A DNA stretch of 64,000 nucleotides. Origin: Yamagishiella unicocca (lineage: Eukaryota; Chlorophyta; Chlorophyceae; Chlamydomonadales; Volvocaceae). The stretch is from the NCBI GenBank assembly GCA_003116995.1, contig BDSL01000102.1, positions 310,001 through 374,000 on the forward strand, given 5' to 3'. How positions within the stretch are numbered: position 1 is the stretch's first letter; each line of letters opens with the position of its first letter. This document shows, one piece after another, positions 10,198 through 23,003 of this stretch. Position numbers and translations under genes: made by a program. Below the pieces are notes generated by a model. The model was not told the DNA's origin. It saw only the letters and a list, made by a program, of their open reading frames with translations, and did not search any database.

Positions 10198-13100
10198 TTG
10201 GCGGTTGGACAGTCGGTTGCGACCTGGGGCTGTTGGACCAGGCCCCGGACTTTGCGCTTGGTGGCTGCTGCATTGCCGTAACGCTTAACACTGGTAACAT
10301 TTACAAGTACTGCTGACAGACAGTAAGGGCTTTTGTCAGGGGCCGGGTCAGCAGGGTTGAGTGTAGGTATAACCGTTCGTATGAGCGTTTGCTAGTTGAG
10401 CGGTTGTTAGTTAGTATTGCTGATGAGCGTTGTGAGCAGTCGGGAGCAGGCCATTTCGGGAGTGGGGTCGGCGCAACAGGGTACGACAACTGAAATAGCA
10501 TTTCGCCGGAGGCCGTTAGGCGAGACCTGCAGAGTGGTTTTTGGCCGGCCGCGCAATAAAAACATACACGCTGGGTCCCGTCCCCGGCTTTGTTTGGACC
10601 GTCCGGATGACTTCCTTAGGAAGGGCAGCGTACGGTAATCCGTACATGTATCGTATCTCTTGGTGCCGGCTGGCTGGCTGGCAGGTCCTTCCAGCCAGCA
10701 CTCCACCGTTTGGGCTCACTGGAGGAAGCACACTGGTTGCGTTGGGGACCGTTCTCCTTGCCCGGTGTGGCTGCAACGAGCACACTCGCCCTGGACTGGC
10801 GGCATCTGGGAGGAGACGGCGCGAGGGCATCAGGCCGTACAGCTACGCAACGGGAACCAGTCGGGCGGTTGGTACATCAAACGGATGCGGTGGCGGGGGC
10901 CGACAACCGACCGTCCTTGCCCAGCGCAGAACGGACAAACTGTCAACCAACCAGTGACGTACGTCTGTTAGGTCCCGTGGGAAGTGGTTTGCGGGTTTAG
11001 GCGAGACGGGGGGGGGTTGCCGCAAGTTATCTCGCACTGGGAGGAGGTCAGCCGCCAGTGCAGTACATGTGTACGGGAGGAAGAGTTTGTGTATTACACG
11101 ATGGCGAATACACAAACCGCAAGTACGGTATAGTACGACATGCCCCTTACTACCGCCGCTCCTCCACCGCCCTGCTGCCCTTGCCGTGGTTGGGGGACGC
11201 ACGCGCGCAGCCACATCTCGACAACCGCCACAACCACCACACCAACAGCAGCCGCAAACCATAACACTGGAGCCGTACGCTAAGAACCTCGCCGCAACAA
11301 CCCTCAAACGATGTACTCGAGAAATCGCACCGTTGCCATGCTTGTCTTGCTTTTATTCCGGTCGTGAGGGACCGGTGTAACAGATGCCGTGCAGGGCAAA
11401 TCATCGGTTATTTCCCCCCTTTCCCCCACTGCTGAGCAAGAGCGGCGGTGGGGACCGCTGCCTGCTAGCATCCACCGGTGCGTCAACGCATCCAGTCGGC
11501 GATGGTGATGGTGGTGGTGGGGCCTGAATCTAGGCAACAAAAAGAGGACAGCAAGCCAACATAAGCGTACGTACGAGGTGAAACAATGCCGTACTCGACT
11601 CTCAACTCTCTCCCGCGCTCGTACTCATGCTCAAGAGCGTTTTCTAGGGGGCGAGCCAGTACAGCCCTCAATGGGCCGGACGTAAAGACGGCGGCACGCC
11701 CGCGCGGGGGGCATTGTACGACAGCTAGCACTGCTGAGAACATCCTCGCCTCGCAGGCCCCAATACGTTCCCTCTGTTCACAACTGGGAACCCTGACACG
11801 TGGCTGACGACGCAGCCAACTGTCACGGCCGGCCGCAACCCCCCACTCAACCCCGGCCCAACAGAGTCCCCGCAGGGGCCCAAGCCGCACCGTCCAGCGC
11901 GCGAGATGAGGACTGAAATGCCGAACGCTGAGAAAAACGAAAACTCCTGTGTGGTGGTAATCATTATTGTGGACGACTGGTAAGAAAGCGCCCGCCATGC
12001 CTTGTCGCACCACAAACAAAGGACGCGGGCTCTATTTTGAGTGGTGCACCCGGGGACCTCACAACTCAGCACCACCGGCGAACGCGCTCGCGAATTCATG
12101 GAGCCGGCGCATTGTAAGAAAGCTGAGACAGCCCGACGGTGGCTGCGATCAAACCGCCGATGAAGTATATATGTCAACACCCTCTTATATTTTGTTATCA
12201 CCATTGCCCCCGCGCGCGGCCCCCGCACGCAGCTCCTCGCCCCGACAGCGATCATGCCGCTCGGAGGCGCCGCCTCGTCCCCTTCCGACCCTCCAAGCTG
12301 CATCCTCGGCTACCTTCCAATATTCGACTCCACCAGCTCCCATCCAAGATTCCAAATGCCGGCTAGGAAAGCCGAACGCTTGGCATTGACCGCCGACGCC
12401 CTGGCGGGTCGTTGCTCTCCCCTTTTGTTGCGGCCACACAGTCGCCGCCGCCGCAGCAGCAGCAACGACAGAAGCAGCAAGAGCAGCAGCAACAGCAGCG
12501 ACCACACACATCCCTGTGATTGGTAATCCATGTGCTTTGGTGCGAGTGAGCACGCTGTCGCAGCGCAACCGCTCGTCCAAGTCGAGGTTTCCTCGATCAA
12601 CGCACCAGAACCGCACCGCCAATGTCAGGCGCGCAAGGAAAGCTGCATGCCATCTTCCAGCCAGTCACGTAGAAACTCAGCAAGACAGGTGGACCGGCGA
12701 GGCAGGCAAACCCACCAGCCCATCCAGGCAATCCGCCGCAGGCTTCCCTCCCACCAGCACTACCACCAGCCACATCTCACAGCGGCACGCATCAGGATTC
12801 GGTCGTGGCCAACGCCGGACGCCGTACGACGTTCTCGCAGGTGTCGCGAGTTGTGGTCTTAATCAGGCAACAAGGGATGTCTCACGGATGTCTCACCGCC
12901 CCTGGAGTCGCCCTTGGAGGTCAGCCCGTCCCCAGTTCCAAGCGCCTGGTGTCTTACGACAACTCCCAGTCTACGAGGCCGCTTCGATGACACACATTAA
13001 CACACACACACACACACACAATCACGCGAGGGGAGGCGCATGCAGCAGCGACCCACGGCGGTGGAACCCGGCGGCGACAGCCCCAAATCGAACTAGCCTC

Positions 13101-13563
13101 GCTGTCGGGTGCTTGTACAAGGATTGGAGAGGCCTGGTCTTATGCAGCGGCCGAACACGGTGGCTGAAGTAGGACCACTCAGGGCGAAGCAATACACGAT
13201 GCAATCCCGCGGTCTCCTCCCCAGTCGCACAGACGAGTATGCAACGATGGACAGCGGGCCCCAGTGCCCCCACGGTGCCGTGAAGCCTCCCTTCCCTCCC
13301 TCCCGCCCCGCGACTGCCGACCGTGCCGAGCAGCGGGCTTCCTGTCCAGCCCCTTTTCCCTGCGATTGCGACGCGGGAATAGGAGCTGCTGGATCGCCCT
13401 CCCACCCTCTCCGGCCGTCGTGGAGCCGAGACGGGAGGGAGGGAGGCTACCGAAGGAGGCCAGCATGGGGGCGGGGGCGGGGGCGGGGGGGCTGCGAGAG
13501 CGCCCCTGCGGGTGGGGAGGCCGCGGAGGGCGAGCAGGCAGCTGACATCTCGCGCCCTCCCGC
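10198..13563. other. Convergent intergenic region, no gene recognised
   Basis: This 3.4-kb gap lies between the ends of the lactone oxidase gene (+) and FBN-A (-), so it should hold two 3' UTRs. TGTAA on the plus strand occurs at 11376-11380 and 12114-12118. I read all frames and saw only short, unrelated open frames and no protein family. Simple repeats lie at 12999-13020 and 13629-13669. A lineage-specific or non-coding gene cannot be excluded. Confidence 0.5.
12999..13020 (+). repeat. (CA)n microsatellite
   Basis: An uninterrupted run of CA dinucleotides of about 20 bases lies in the convergent intergenic region. Confidence 0.9.
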
Positions 13564-16500
13564 TCAGTTGGAGTACATGCCCACGTCCTGGGAGGCAGCG
13601 AGGAGGACACAGAGCGGGAGGGATCGTGCTGGTGGTGGTGGTGGTGGTGGTGGTGGTGATGGTGGTGGTAACGTTGGTGGCAAGGAAATTGCTTGCTTAT
13701 GTTGCTTATGAAATACCGTTCTTTATAAACAAATTGGTTTTTGTAACTCCTTTCATCAATAAGTGGAAGGCAATAGTACTTTAACAAAGTAAAACCAAAG
13801 GTATACCGAACATGTTGGGGGTACCACATCGGGGCTGTTCCCACCCGAAAGGTAAAGGGGCCCCGGTGGCCGCGGCCTCGGCCCTGCTGCTCCGGTCCGG
13901 TCCCCCTCCAAGCCTGGTCCCGACTGATACCCCTCCCCTCGCCCCGCTCCTGCCTCCCGCCCTCCCCTCCCCCCCCCAGCACTCCCCTCCCGCCCCCAGC
14001 TTCCCTCCCCCCCCTCAACCCCCCTTCCCCCCCCCACCTTGAGCATCACAAACACGCGGCCCTCGTCGTCGCGGCTGATGCGCAGGTTGTCGTCCAGGTA
14101 GGTGGTCAGCATCCACAGGCTGGAGGCGGTGGCCGCCACCCCCGCACTCATGCCGGGCACCGAGTCCACGTCCACCTCGGGTGACACGGCGCGGCTCATC
14201 ATGCCCTGGGCGGCCTGGAGGGGGGACAGAGGGACGGGAGTCGCGGGATTAAGGGCTCTCGGCTTCCGCACTGGGATCGCAACCCCATGTGAGGCGCCGA
14301 GCGGGCTGATCCTACACACCACACTGTGGTCCGCACTGCTGCTAATCATCGTCACCCGGAACGTCGATGACCGCCTCCGCCTGATGAGGCCAGGTGGGTG
14401 AGCCGCCTTCAACCCTCCGCCACTCCCCCGCCCTAGTACCCGCCAACCCGCCCCCCTCCCCCCCCTCACCTCCAGGCCGCTGTTGAGAGGCTCCACCAGC
14501 CTCCTCAGCGGTGAGAGGTCCAGGGTGGCTCCCAGCACCGTCACGGAGTCGGGCACCTCCAGTGCGGCCATCAGCTGCGGGGTCGCGACGTACGTGTCCA
14601 GGCCCACCTTGGTGAAGCGCACCTTGAACTGGCGGGGGGAGCGGACCTCCAAACCGGCCTCGGCCCGCAGCGACATCAGCATGGGCACGGCGAGGTCGAT
14701 CTGGAGGTGCGGGGGGCGGGGGAGTAAAAATTTATCCGTGAATCCACGGCCGACAAACCAAGGGCAATGAGGATGGTGGTCCAAGAAGCGATAGTCGGCG
14801 AGTAGACGGAGGGAGGCGCTGCTGAGTCGTAGCATAAAGGAAAGAGTTGGTGCTGTGAAAGCAACTTAAGTGGTGAACTAAGGAAAGGTGGCTGGAAGCA
14901 GAAGCGGGGTGCGGGGTAGGCGTGGGAGATGGTTTAGAGGTTAGCGCTTTGTGGGTGGCGCCGCGGCGGCCATGGTGGCGGCACGAGGCGCTCATCGTAC
15001 AGAGCAGGCAGACATCCTTCTTGCGCCCCCCCCGCACCTTGTTGGTCGCTGTCAGCGTGTCCGGGTCTATGATCTGGTACACGTCCCCCACGTCCACCAG
15101 CGGCATGTTGTCGAGTGCCCCCAGCAGCAGCAGGGTGGCCACGTTGCTCGTGTACACCAGCTTCCAGCGCCCGGCAAGCACAGGAATAGCCTGGGGAGGA
15201 AGAGAGGAGCCACACGGGGGGGGAGGGCGCAGAGGGGATGGGAGGGCCGATGACGTTGGGATGGCGGTGGGTTGACGTTGGGGTCTCGTGGAGTCCGACC
15301 CAAGGGCCCACACCAGAGCGAGCTACCGTAACTGGATTTTCAAACGGCACTCCTGACATCGCCTCCCAAACCTCCCAGGGTCTGCGCCCCAGGGCCGGCA
15401 GCCGCAACCCCCGCTCTGCAGCTTCCCCTCCCTCCGCCTCCCATTTGGCCGCACGTACGTCTGTGGGGTTGGTGTTCGGGTTCCGTGACTCCAGGGCGTC
15501 CACCAGCTCGTCGATGGCGGTGCGCTGCTCGGAGGTGGCGGCGACGCCACGTGCAGTGCCGTACACCAGCTCCAACAGCGCGCTCTTCACGGACGGAGGC
15601 TCAGCGGCGGCGCCTCCGCCGCTGCTCCTGCTGCTGCTGCTGCTGACGGGCTGCACGGTTTCAGCCGCCGCCGCCGCCGGATGCTGCTGCTGCTGCTGCT
15701 CCTCCTCCGCGACAGCCGGCGGCGGCAGTTCCTTGGCGCCGTCCTCCTCCTTCTTCTGCTCCACCTCCACCACCTCGTCCACCACCGCCACCGCCACCGC
15801 CGCCGCGGAAGCCTCCCCGGCCTCTAGCGACCTAGGCTCCGAAAGAAGGCCGTACGGTGGCCGCACGAGCGGCAGGGCCGTCGGCGATGCGTTGAAGGTC
15901 CGGTTGAGGTTGTTGATGAAGGACGCCGGCAGGGGGGTGGTGGGGGCGGTGGGCGCGGGGTCCTCGTCGCTGGGCTTCTCGTCCGCTGAGGTCGCAACCT
16001 CGGCAACCTGCAGAAGGACGTCGCAGGTAGGGGCAATGTTCGATTTCCTGATTGGGTCGATTTCCTGTTTAGTACGTATGCGACACGGGCACAACAACCT
16101 GGGCACAACACAGGCGAGGCGACCGGGACCCTGTGTATGGGTGACCGTGGGTTATTCAAACATATTGGGCACCGGTAGCACGAAATCCCAGCCCAAGTGT
16201 GCGATAACTAGTTAATAACGGTTAGGCCACGAAACCTCACGGAAGTATGTGACAGCACAGGCACCGCGCAGCACAGGCACAGCACAGCACAGCATAGCAC
16301 AGGCGCAAGGCAGCCGCACGGCAGCGGCGACAAGGCGAGGGATCAGTGCGAGGTGGAGAGCGCCACCACCGCGACAACGCACCGGCTCTAGCAGCGAGGG
16401 CGCCCCGCTCGCCTCCACCTCCGCCTCCGCCTCGGCCGTCGCCTCCACCTCCGCCGGCGTCTGCACTGGTGCGGGCACCTCGGTGGTGAGGATGGAGGCG

Positions 16501-19500
16501 GCGAGGTCGGCGCGCTGTTGCTCCTGCGGGGACCCACAGCGAGGAGCGAGGAGCGAGGAGCGAGGAGCGAGGAGGGGATTGTGAGTGGTTGGTCCGAGCG
16601 TTGGGTCGGGTCGGGAAGGCTTGCCGCGCAGACGGGAGGGACGGTGCTTATGGACGGACGAATGGGTGAGCGGACATGGTAAAAGACGAGGCAAGGCTGG
16701 ACCCAGGACACTGCCGCGCTCCCAAGGTGCCCTCCCCAGGTGCGCATCCACGCCGCCCCGGCTTCCTTCCCGCGCACCCACCTCCTCCAGGATCTTGTTG
16801 ATGACCCGGATGCGGTCCAGCAGCTTGTCAGTGACGCCGCTGTCCATGCCGAGCGGCCCCGCCAGCGCCTCCAGCACGTCCGACAGCGGAGTGGGCAGCG
16901 CCTGCAGCTCCACCGCGTTCACCGTAACAGGGGCGGCGGCGGCGGCGGCAGCAGTAGCAGTCTCCGTGCCGCCCGAGGGCGCGGGGGCTGCTGCTGCCAT
17001 GGCCATAGCCGGTACTGGCTCGGCAGCGGCGGCTGCGGCAGCAGGTGCCGCGGCCGGGACTGGGGGCAGGTTAAGGTGCAGATTGGCGGTGCTGGAGCTG
17101 TCAGCGGCGGCTGAGGCCACTGCGGCGGCCAGCGGTGTGGTGGTGTCGGGGGTGGCGGTGGGGGAGGAAGGCGGCAGCAGCCCTGAGCTGCCGTCCTCGT
17201 CCGGTGAGCCCGGTGGCGCGACCAGCCCGGCCCCAGCTGCCCAGCTCGGCTCATCGTCGCCGGTGCCGTCGACAGACTGCGGCGGCGGCGGCGGCGGCGG
17301 CAGCGCAACAGCGACCGCCTCCGCCGCCACCTCCATCCCCGCGATGGCGTCGGATGCCTCATCGAGCGCCTTTGCCGCCAGATCGGCGGCGGCGTTAGAC
17401 GCCTCGTCGAGCGCCTTCGCCGTCAGATCGGCGGCGGCGTTAGATGCCTCATCGAGCGCCTTCGCCACCAGATCGGCGGCGGTGTTGGACGCCTCCACGA
17501 CCGCCTTTTCCATTGTCTCAGTGACAGCGCTAAACGCAGCACCAGCTGCCCCAACGACCTCCGCCGCCACATCGGCGGCGGTGTTGGACGCCTCCACGAC
17601 CGCCTCATTCACCACCGCTATCGCTTCCTCCGCCAGCACCTGGTCGATCTGGCCCAGAAGCTCGGACAGTGGCGGTGGCGGAGCCGACCCATGGGTCATT
17701 TCATGCGCCGGCTCTGCGACAGCATCCTCCGCCGGCTGCTCCACCACCTCAGCCACCGCGACCTCAGCGCCCTCCTCGACCTCCACCAACACCTGGAGGG
17801 CCGATGTACCCGGTTCGCCTGCCGCGACGTCTGCTGCCGCTGACGGTGGCGCCTCCGCCGCATCCTCGATGGACGCCAGCAGAGGTCCGATCTCGTCCTC
17901 CTGCTGGCCCTCCACGACCGCCGCATCAACCACCACAACCGCTCCTGCATCTTCCTCGGCGTCCGCTTCCTCCGCTTCCAAGGGCGCCGGGGTGGTGCCG
18001 TCGCCGTCGGCCCCAACGGTCTCAGCGGTGCTGCCGGCGGGGTGCACTGCCGCGTACCACTCGTCCCCTTCCTCCTCCTCCTCCAGCCGCACGTCAACAG
18101 CTGGTGCCACATCACCCGCCGCGGAGGCCGACAACGGACCGGTCCCCATCGCACTGGCAACAGCCTGCGCGACGTTCGCAACCTCCTCCGCGGCGGCCTC
18201 GTTGGCGGCAGTCTCCACCGCCTCCGCCACGGCGGCGGCGGCGGTGTCGGCAATGCCCGCCGCGGTCGCGTTCGCCGCCACGGCGGCGGCGTTGGTGATG
18301 ATCGCCGACAGGTCACCCTCCAGCGGCGGGTCAGCGTTCTCAATCGCCTCCGACGCGCGAGTGGCGGCCTCGACGGCGGCGTCGGCGACGGCGTTGGCGG
18401 CCTTGGAGGCGGCCCTGGAGGCGGCGCGGGCGGCGGCGTCTGCCACTGCCGTACTGACTCGTACGGCAGCGATCGCTGCCGCGTCTGCGACTATGGACGC
18501 CAGGCTGGCGGAGGCCTGTGAGAGCACTGAGGAGAGGGCGGGTGTCGCTGCTGACGTGGCGGCGCTCACCACCGAGGCTACTTGCGCTCCTGGACCCGCG
18601 TCCGCGACCACCGACACAGGCGCCGCAGCGGGTTCTTCAGCCCCCGCGTCAGATGCTGGCGCATCATTGGCGACGGCGGCGGCAGCGGCGGGCTCGGATG
18701 CCGCCACCACTGCCGCCGGTGCCTCCACAGCAACGGCGGCCTCGGCAGATGGCTCCGGAACCACCTCCTGTGATGAGCCCACAGCGGCAGCCTCTGCCAC
18801 CACATCCATGGGCGCCTCAGCAGCTGCAGCTGCCGGGACTGCCTCGATGGCCGCTGCGTCCGCTTCCAATGCGGCTGCCGAGTCCACCGGTGCCGCCGAC
18901 TCGGCAGCGACAGCCGTGTTCGCTTTATCTTGCGCCTCGGCGGCAGCCTCAACGGCATCAACGGCATCAACGGCTTCTACCAACTCAGTCGCCGCCTCAA
19001 CTGCCGGAGGGGCGTCAGAGCCAGCAACAGCCGCCGCCACCGCCTCTACAGCATAAACGGCCTCATCCGCTGTATCGATTGACACCTCACCCGGTGCCTC
19101 AGCAACCGGAGCCGCCTCTGCAACAGCAACTTCTGCAACTGCCGACGCCTCAGCAGCTGGAGCGGCTTCAGCAGCAGCAGCCTCAGCCACAACCGGCGCC
19201 TCAGCAACCGGAGCCGCCTCTGCAACAGCAGCTTCTGCAACTGCCGACGCCTCAGCAGCTGGAGCGGCTTCAGCCACAACGGCCTCTGCCACAGCCGGTG
19301 CCTCAACCGCCGGAGCGGCTTCAGCAGCAGCAGCATCTGCCATAACCGCCGTCTCAGCAGCTGGGGCGGCTTCAGCAGTAGCAGCCTCCGCCACAACCGG
19401 CGCCTCAGCAGCTGGGGCGGCTTCAGCAGTAGCAGCCTCCGCCACAACCGGCGCCTCAGCAGCTGGGGCGGCTTCAGCAGTAGCAGCCTCTGCCACAATC

Positions 19501-22169
19501 GGCGCCTCAGCAGCTGGGGCGGCTTCAGCAACAGCAGCCTCTGCAACTGACGGCGTCTCAGCAGCTGGGGCGGCTTCAGCAGTAGCAGCCTCCGCCACAA
19601 CCGGCGCCTCAGCAGCTGGGGCGGCTTCAGCAGTAGCAGCCTCCGCCACAACCGGCGCCTCAGCAGCTGGGGCGGCCTCAACAGCGGCAGCCTCGGCCAC
19701 AACCGGTGCCTCAGCAGCTGGGGCGGCTTCCGCAACAGCAGCCTCTGCCACAATCGGCGCCTCAGCAGCTGGGGCGGCTTCAGCAACAGCAGCCTCTGCA
19801 ACTGACGGCGCCTCAGCAGCTGCAGCGGCTTCAGCAGTAGCAGCCTCTGCCACAACCGGCAGCTCAGCAGCTGGGGCGGCTTCAGCACCAGCAGCCTCTG
19901 CCGCAACCGGCGCCTCAGCAGCTGGGGCGGCCTCAACAGCGGCAGCCTCGGCCACAACCGGTGCCTCAGCAGCTGGGGCGGCTTCCGCAACAGCAGCCTC
20001 TGCCACAACCGGCGCCTCAGCAGCTGGGGCGGCTTCCGCAACAGCAGCCTCTGCCACAACCGGCGTCTCAGCAGCTGGGGCGGCTTCAGCAACAGCAGCC
20101 TCTGCCACAACCTGCGTCTCAGCAGCTGGGGCGGCTTCAGCAGTAGCAGCCTCCGCCACAACCGGCGCCTCAGCAGCTGGGGCGGCTTCAGCAACAGCAG
20201 CCTCTGCCACAACCGGCGCCTCAGCAGCTGGGGCGGCTTCAGCAGTAGCAGCCTCTGCCACAACCGGCGCCTCAGCAGCTGGGGCGGCTTCAGCAACAGC
20301 AGTCTCTGCAACTGACGGCGCCTCAGCAGCCGCAGCGGCTTCAGCAGTAGCAGCCTCCGCCACAACCGGCGCCTCAGCAGCTGGGGCGGCTTCAGCAACC
20401 ATAGCCTCAGCCACCACCGGCGCTTCAACATCCGGGCCGGCTTCAGCAGCAGTAGCCTCCGCTACAGCCTGTACCTCAGCAACCGGAGTTGGCTCAGCAG
20501 TAGCAGCTTCTGCCACTGCCTCAACAGGCGCCTCAGCCGCCGGAGCCGCCTCAGCACCAGCACCGGGGCCGGGCTCCACGTTCGCCACCTCAGCCGGTGC
20601 CTCAACAGCGGGAGCGGTCTCGGCAACAAGGACTTCAGCCACCGCCTCAATAGGAGCAGCTCCCACTCCAGCAACAGCCGCAACTGCCACCTCGGCCGCC
20701 GCCACCGCAACCGTGGGCGTGGCCTCGGCAACTGCCTTCTCCTTTGCCGCAGCCCCCTGTGTGTGGGCAGCGTCATCCTTTTCGGCGCCCTTCTCCTGGG
20801 AGCGGCTGCCGCGGCTCATGACGGCCGCAATCACTGCTGCTGTGACGACACTGGATCCCGCCGCCACTGCTACAGTCGAGCCCTCGACGGACCCACTCTG
20901 AGCCGCCTTGGCCTCCGCCACCATCGCTGCCGCCGCCGCCCTGGCATCGCCCACCGCCTTGGAGGCTCTCGCCAGCTCCCCCTTCGCCACCTGCCCCGCA
21001 GCCATAGCGCGCTGGGCCGCGTCCGCAGCCTCATCCATGGCAGCCTTAGCTTCCGCCGCTGACGTAGCAGCCGCAAAGCGAGATGCTTTGGCCGCATCAA
21101 CCGCCGCCAGCGCCTCCGACAGCTCACCGGCTTGCGCCCGTTTCACAGCGTCCGAGGCATTCGCCGCCTCCGCCTGTGCAGCCGCCGCCGCCACCTCCGC
21201 GGCGGCGACCGACCTGGCCGCCGCCGCACTCGCTGCTGCCGCGTCATTCGCCGCCCGAACCGCATCCGCTGCCGCCTCCTCCGCGACCTCCATCGCGCGT
21301 TCCGCGTCGCCAGCGGTCGAATCGTCCGGCTTCGGCGCCAGGGACCGGGCCGCACTGGCTGACTTGGCCGCCTTGGCCGCCTCCGCCTGAGCTGCACTGC
21401 CGGCACTGGACGCATCGGCAGCCGCAGCAGCCGCCGTGGCCTGGGCCTTTGCGGCCGCCTTCGCTGCCTCAGACGCCGCCTTGGCTTCCGCTTCCGCACC
21501 CGCCTTCTCTGCCTCCGCCTCCGTCACCGCGACCGCCTGGCTCCTGGCTGAGAGCACCACCGTCGCCTCGTGTGCCGCCCGCCGCGCCTCATCACTGTCT
21601 GGCGCCGATTGGACGAGCTTGTCCACGGCGCGCAGCGCGGCCTCGAAACGAACACGTGCCTCAGCCTGGTCAGCTGGTGTGGCAAATACAGGCGGCGGTG
21701 CAGGCTTTGACGCGAAAAGGCCAGCAGCTGCTAGGTCGCTGACGAGCTGGGCGGTTGGGGAGGAGGCGGGGGGAGCCAGCGTTGCGAGCTCCGCTGCCTG
21801 GACAGCACCCGTTGAAGCCACGGTGGCGGCGGCAGCAATGACTGCCATCATCGAGGGCGACGCCTGAACAAGCAACAGCAGCCGCATTCGCAAGTGGCCC
21901 CGGCGGCAGAGCAGGATGCGGATTAGGAGGTTGGGAAAATTAATGTACTTCATTACTTCACGAGCAAAACCAGTACGACGGACAGCAGGCGGCTCAGCAC
22001 CATTTCGCATACCTTGGACTCGGCGGCGCGAAAGGCGGTGGCCGCAAGCATTACTCCAGAAAAAAACGCCCCTGTAAGTTCTGACGACCACGTCGCCAAA
22101 CCGTCCGTGTGCGGTATCTTGAAGCGTCCCACATTGTCTTTAACTTCCGGCAGGGCTATGCGCTCATCC
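13564..22169 (-). CDS. FBN-A: giant Ala/Glu-rich PAP/fibrillin domain protein (5' end unresolved)
   Basis: Exons on the minus strand: 22169-22013, 21863-16782, 16523-16383, 16007-15459, 15190-15038, 14700-14470, 14214-14038 and 13587-13564 (stop). After the first acceptor all junctions are phase 0. Seen: a hydrophobic helix in the first exon, then a single 5.1-kb exon coding 1694 residues dominated by Ala, Glu, Val and Pro. That exon has a second hydrophobic stretch near 20820-20890, 26 tandem 17-residue repeats and amphipathic ALDEASNAAADL repeats. The last five exons form a plastid-lipid-associated (PAP/fibrillin) domain: LLELVYGTARG, LAGRWKLVYTSN, VYQIIDPDT, FKVRF and LDDNLRISR. Known: fibrillins are lipocalin-like proteins of plastoglobules, thylakoids and eyespots. 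Inference: a plastid membrane or plastoglobule-associated scaffold. The first listed exon begins with DERIALP, reminiscent of a LysM end, so more 5' exons are likely; an ATG at 22691 followed by a GTGAGT donor is a candidate start. Its nearest relative is FBN-B at 27321-34119. Confidence 0.82.
13629..13669 (+). repeat. (TGG)n microsatellite
   Basis: Eleven or so TGG/TGA triplets lie in intergenic or intron sequence. On the minus strand they sit just upstream of the last FBN-A exon, within its final intron. Confidence 0.85.
14461..15205 (-). repeat. FBN-A copy of a ~745-bp near-identical segment
   Basis: From the intron end before GCTGTTGAGAGG to just past the acceptor of exon 15190-15038, the sequence matches 28008-28757 almost base for base, introns included. 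Only scattered substitutions and one small insertion separate them. Similarity drops abruptly outside the segment. Confidence 0.92.
17340..17490 (-). repeat. Tandem 14-residue amphipathic repeat (KALDEASNAAADL) in FBN-A
   Basis: Within the large exon, AAKALDEASNAAADL-type units occur four times in succession. A related VVEASNTAAD pair lies just upstream (higher coordinates). The spacing of hydrophobic and charged residues fits an amphipathic helix like those of LEA or lipid-droplet proteins (inference). Confidence 0.8.
19090..20440 (-). repeat. About 26 tandem 51-bp repeats coding APVVAEAATAEAAPAAE
   Basis: Translating the FBN-A exon gives roughly 26 consecutive 17-residue units of consensus APVVAEAATAEAAPAAE, with substitutions mainly at positions 3 and 8-10. 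The DNA unit is 51 bp and some neighbouring copies are identical, indicating recent unequal crossover. Every unit keeps the frame, so length changes alter only the size of the protein. Confidence 0.93.
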
Positions 22170-23003
22170 CTGCAGGAAGTGCTGCAGGCGTAAGATGGAT
22201 GTGTCGTAACAGGTAAGCAGACACGGCGCGCCACACTCGCCATCATGCCGTGGCAGCAAAGAAACCTACCCAGACGCACTCGTCTTGGAAACTCGTTTGG
22301 AGCCTTCGCGAGCATTCTGGGGGTAGAGGGGGCATGCAGTGATGGGCATTCGTGCAAGTAGGAAAACAGGCCCTTAAGCCACGCGACCACGCAAAAATAC
22401 AACTCAGATACACATTGAGCTTCTTTCGCCGTGGCTATTTGTCAAATAACACGGCAGCCGGCACGTTCATGTGGCAACGACATTTGTGAGGCGCCCCATT
22501 TGAAGCTTGGCCGAAGGCAGCAGGGCTGATTGCAATGGATGTGCCTTAGTATAGCTGCGATAGCTTCGTGTTGGCACGCAGCGCATGGCACGCTTTCGGT
22601 CGGCGCGCATCACCCGACAGAAACAGCTCAAAGTAAACTCACCGTCGCACAAGGGGTACTCGTTCCTCTCTGAGAACGCCTTCCCACGCATGGAAACGCT
22701 CCACTTCCGAGTGCTCGGGGCCCCAGCCCCACAGCCCCGGCCAGTGACATTGCGCTAATTTATGATGTTATTATAGGCATCAATGAGTATGGTCAATAAG
22801 GGATTTCATCCAGTGGAAGCACGTTGGTGCTGAGGTTACATTCCTGGGGTTACCCTTGCTGGGTCTCCCTGGAGCCAACTCCCCCGTCCGGCCTCACAAA
22901 CGAACACAACCAAGTCGCGATTACCACGAATATTTTTTATGATTTGCAATAAATCTGTATGCTACAACTGAGCCCTATTGAGCTCTCGCCCGACTATTTG
23001 GGG
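22170..23003. other. Divergent region between FBN-A and the coiled-coil gene
   Basis: This should contain the unresolved first exon(s) of FBN-A on the minus strand, including the ATG at 22691 with a donor at about 22640. It should also hold the shared promoter zone of the two divergent genes. The AT-rich stretch 22925-22970, just upstream of the plus-strand start at 23004, could contain core promoter elements. Confidence 0.4.

Noticed and set aside
13756..14835. Long minus-strand frame covering several fibrillin exons
   Set aside because: It reads through introns with clear GT-AG borders. Splicing restores the fibrillin domain in phase, so this is not a separate intronless gene.
16585..19056. 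Open frame of 823 codons on the plus strand, Ser/Ala/Thr-rich
   Set aside because: It is antisense to the Ala/Glu-rich exon of FBN-A. GC-rich repeats leave the opposite strand free of stops, and it has no splice signals or domain of its own.
19046..20431. 461-codon minus-strand frame of LLRRRLWQRLLLLKPPQ repeats
   Set aside because: It is a frame-shifted reading of the 51-bp repeat array inside FBN-A. Periodicity comes from the DNA repeat, not from a second protein.
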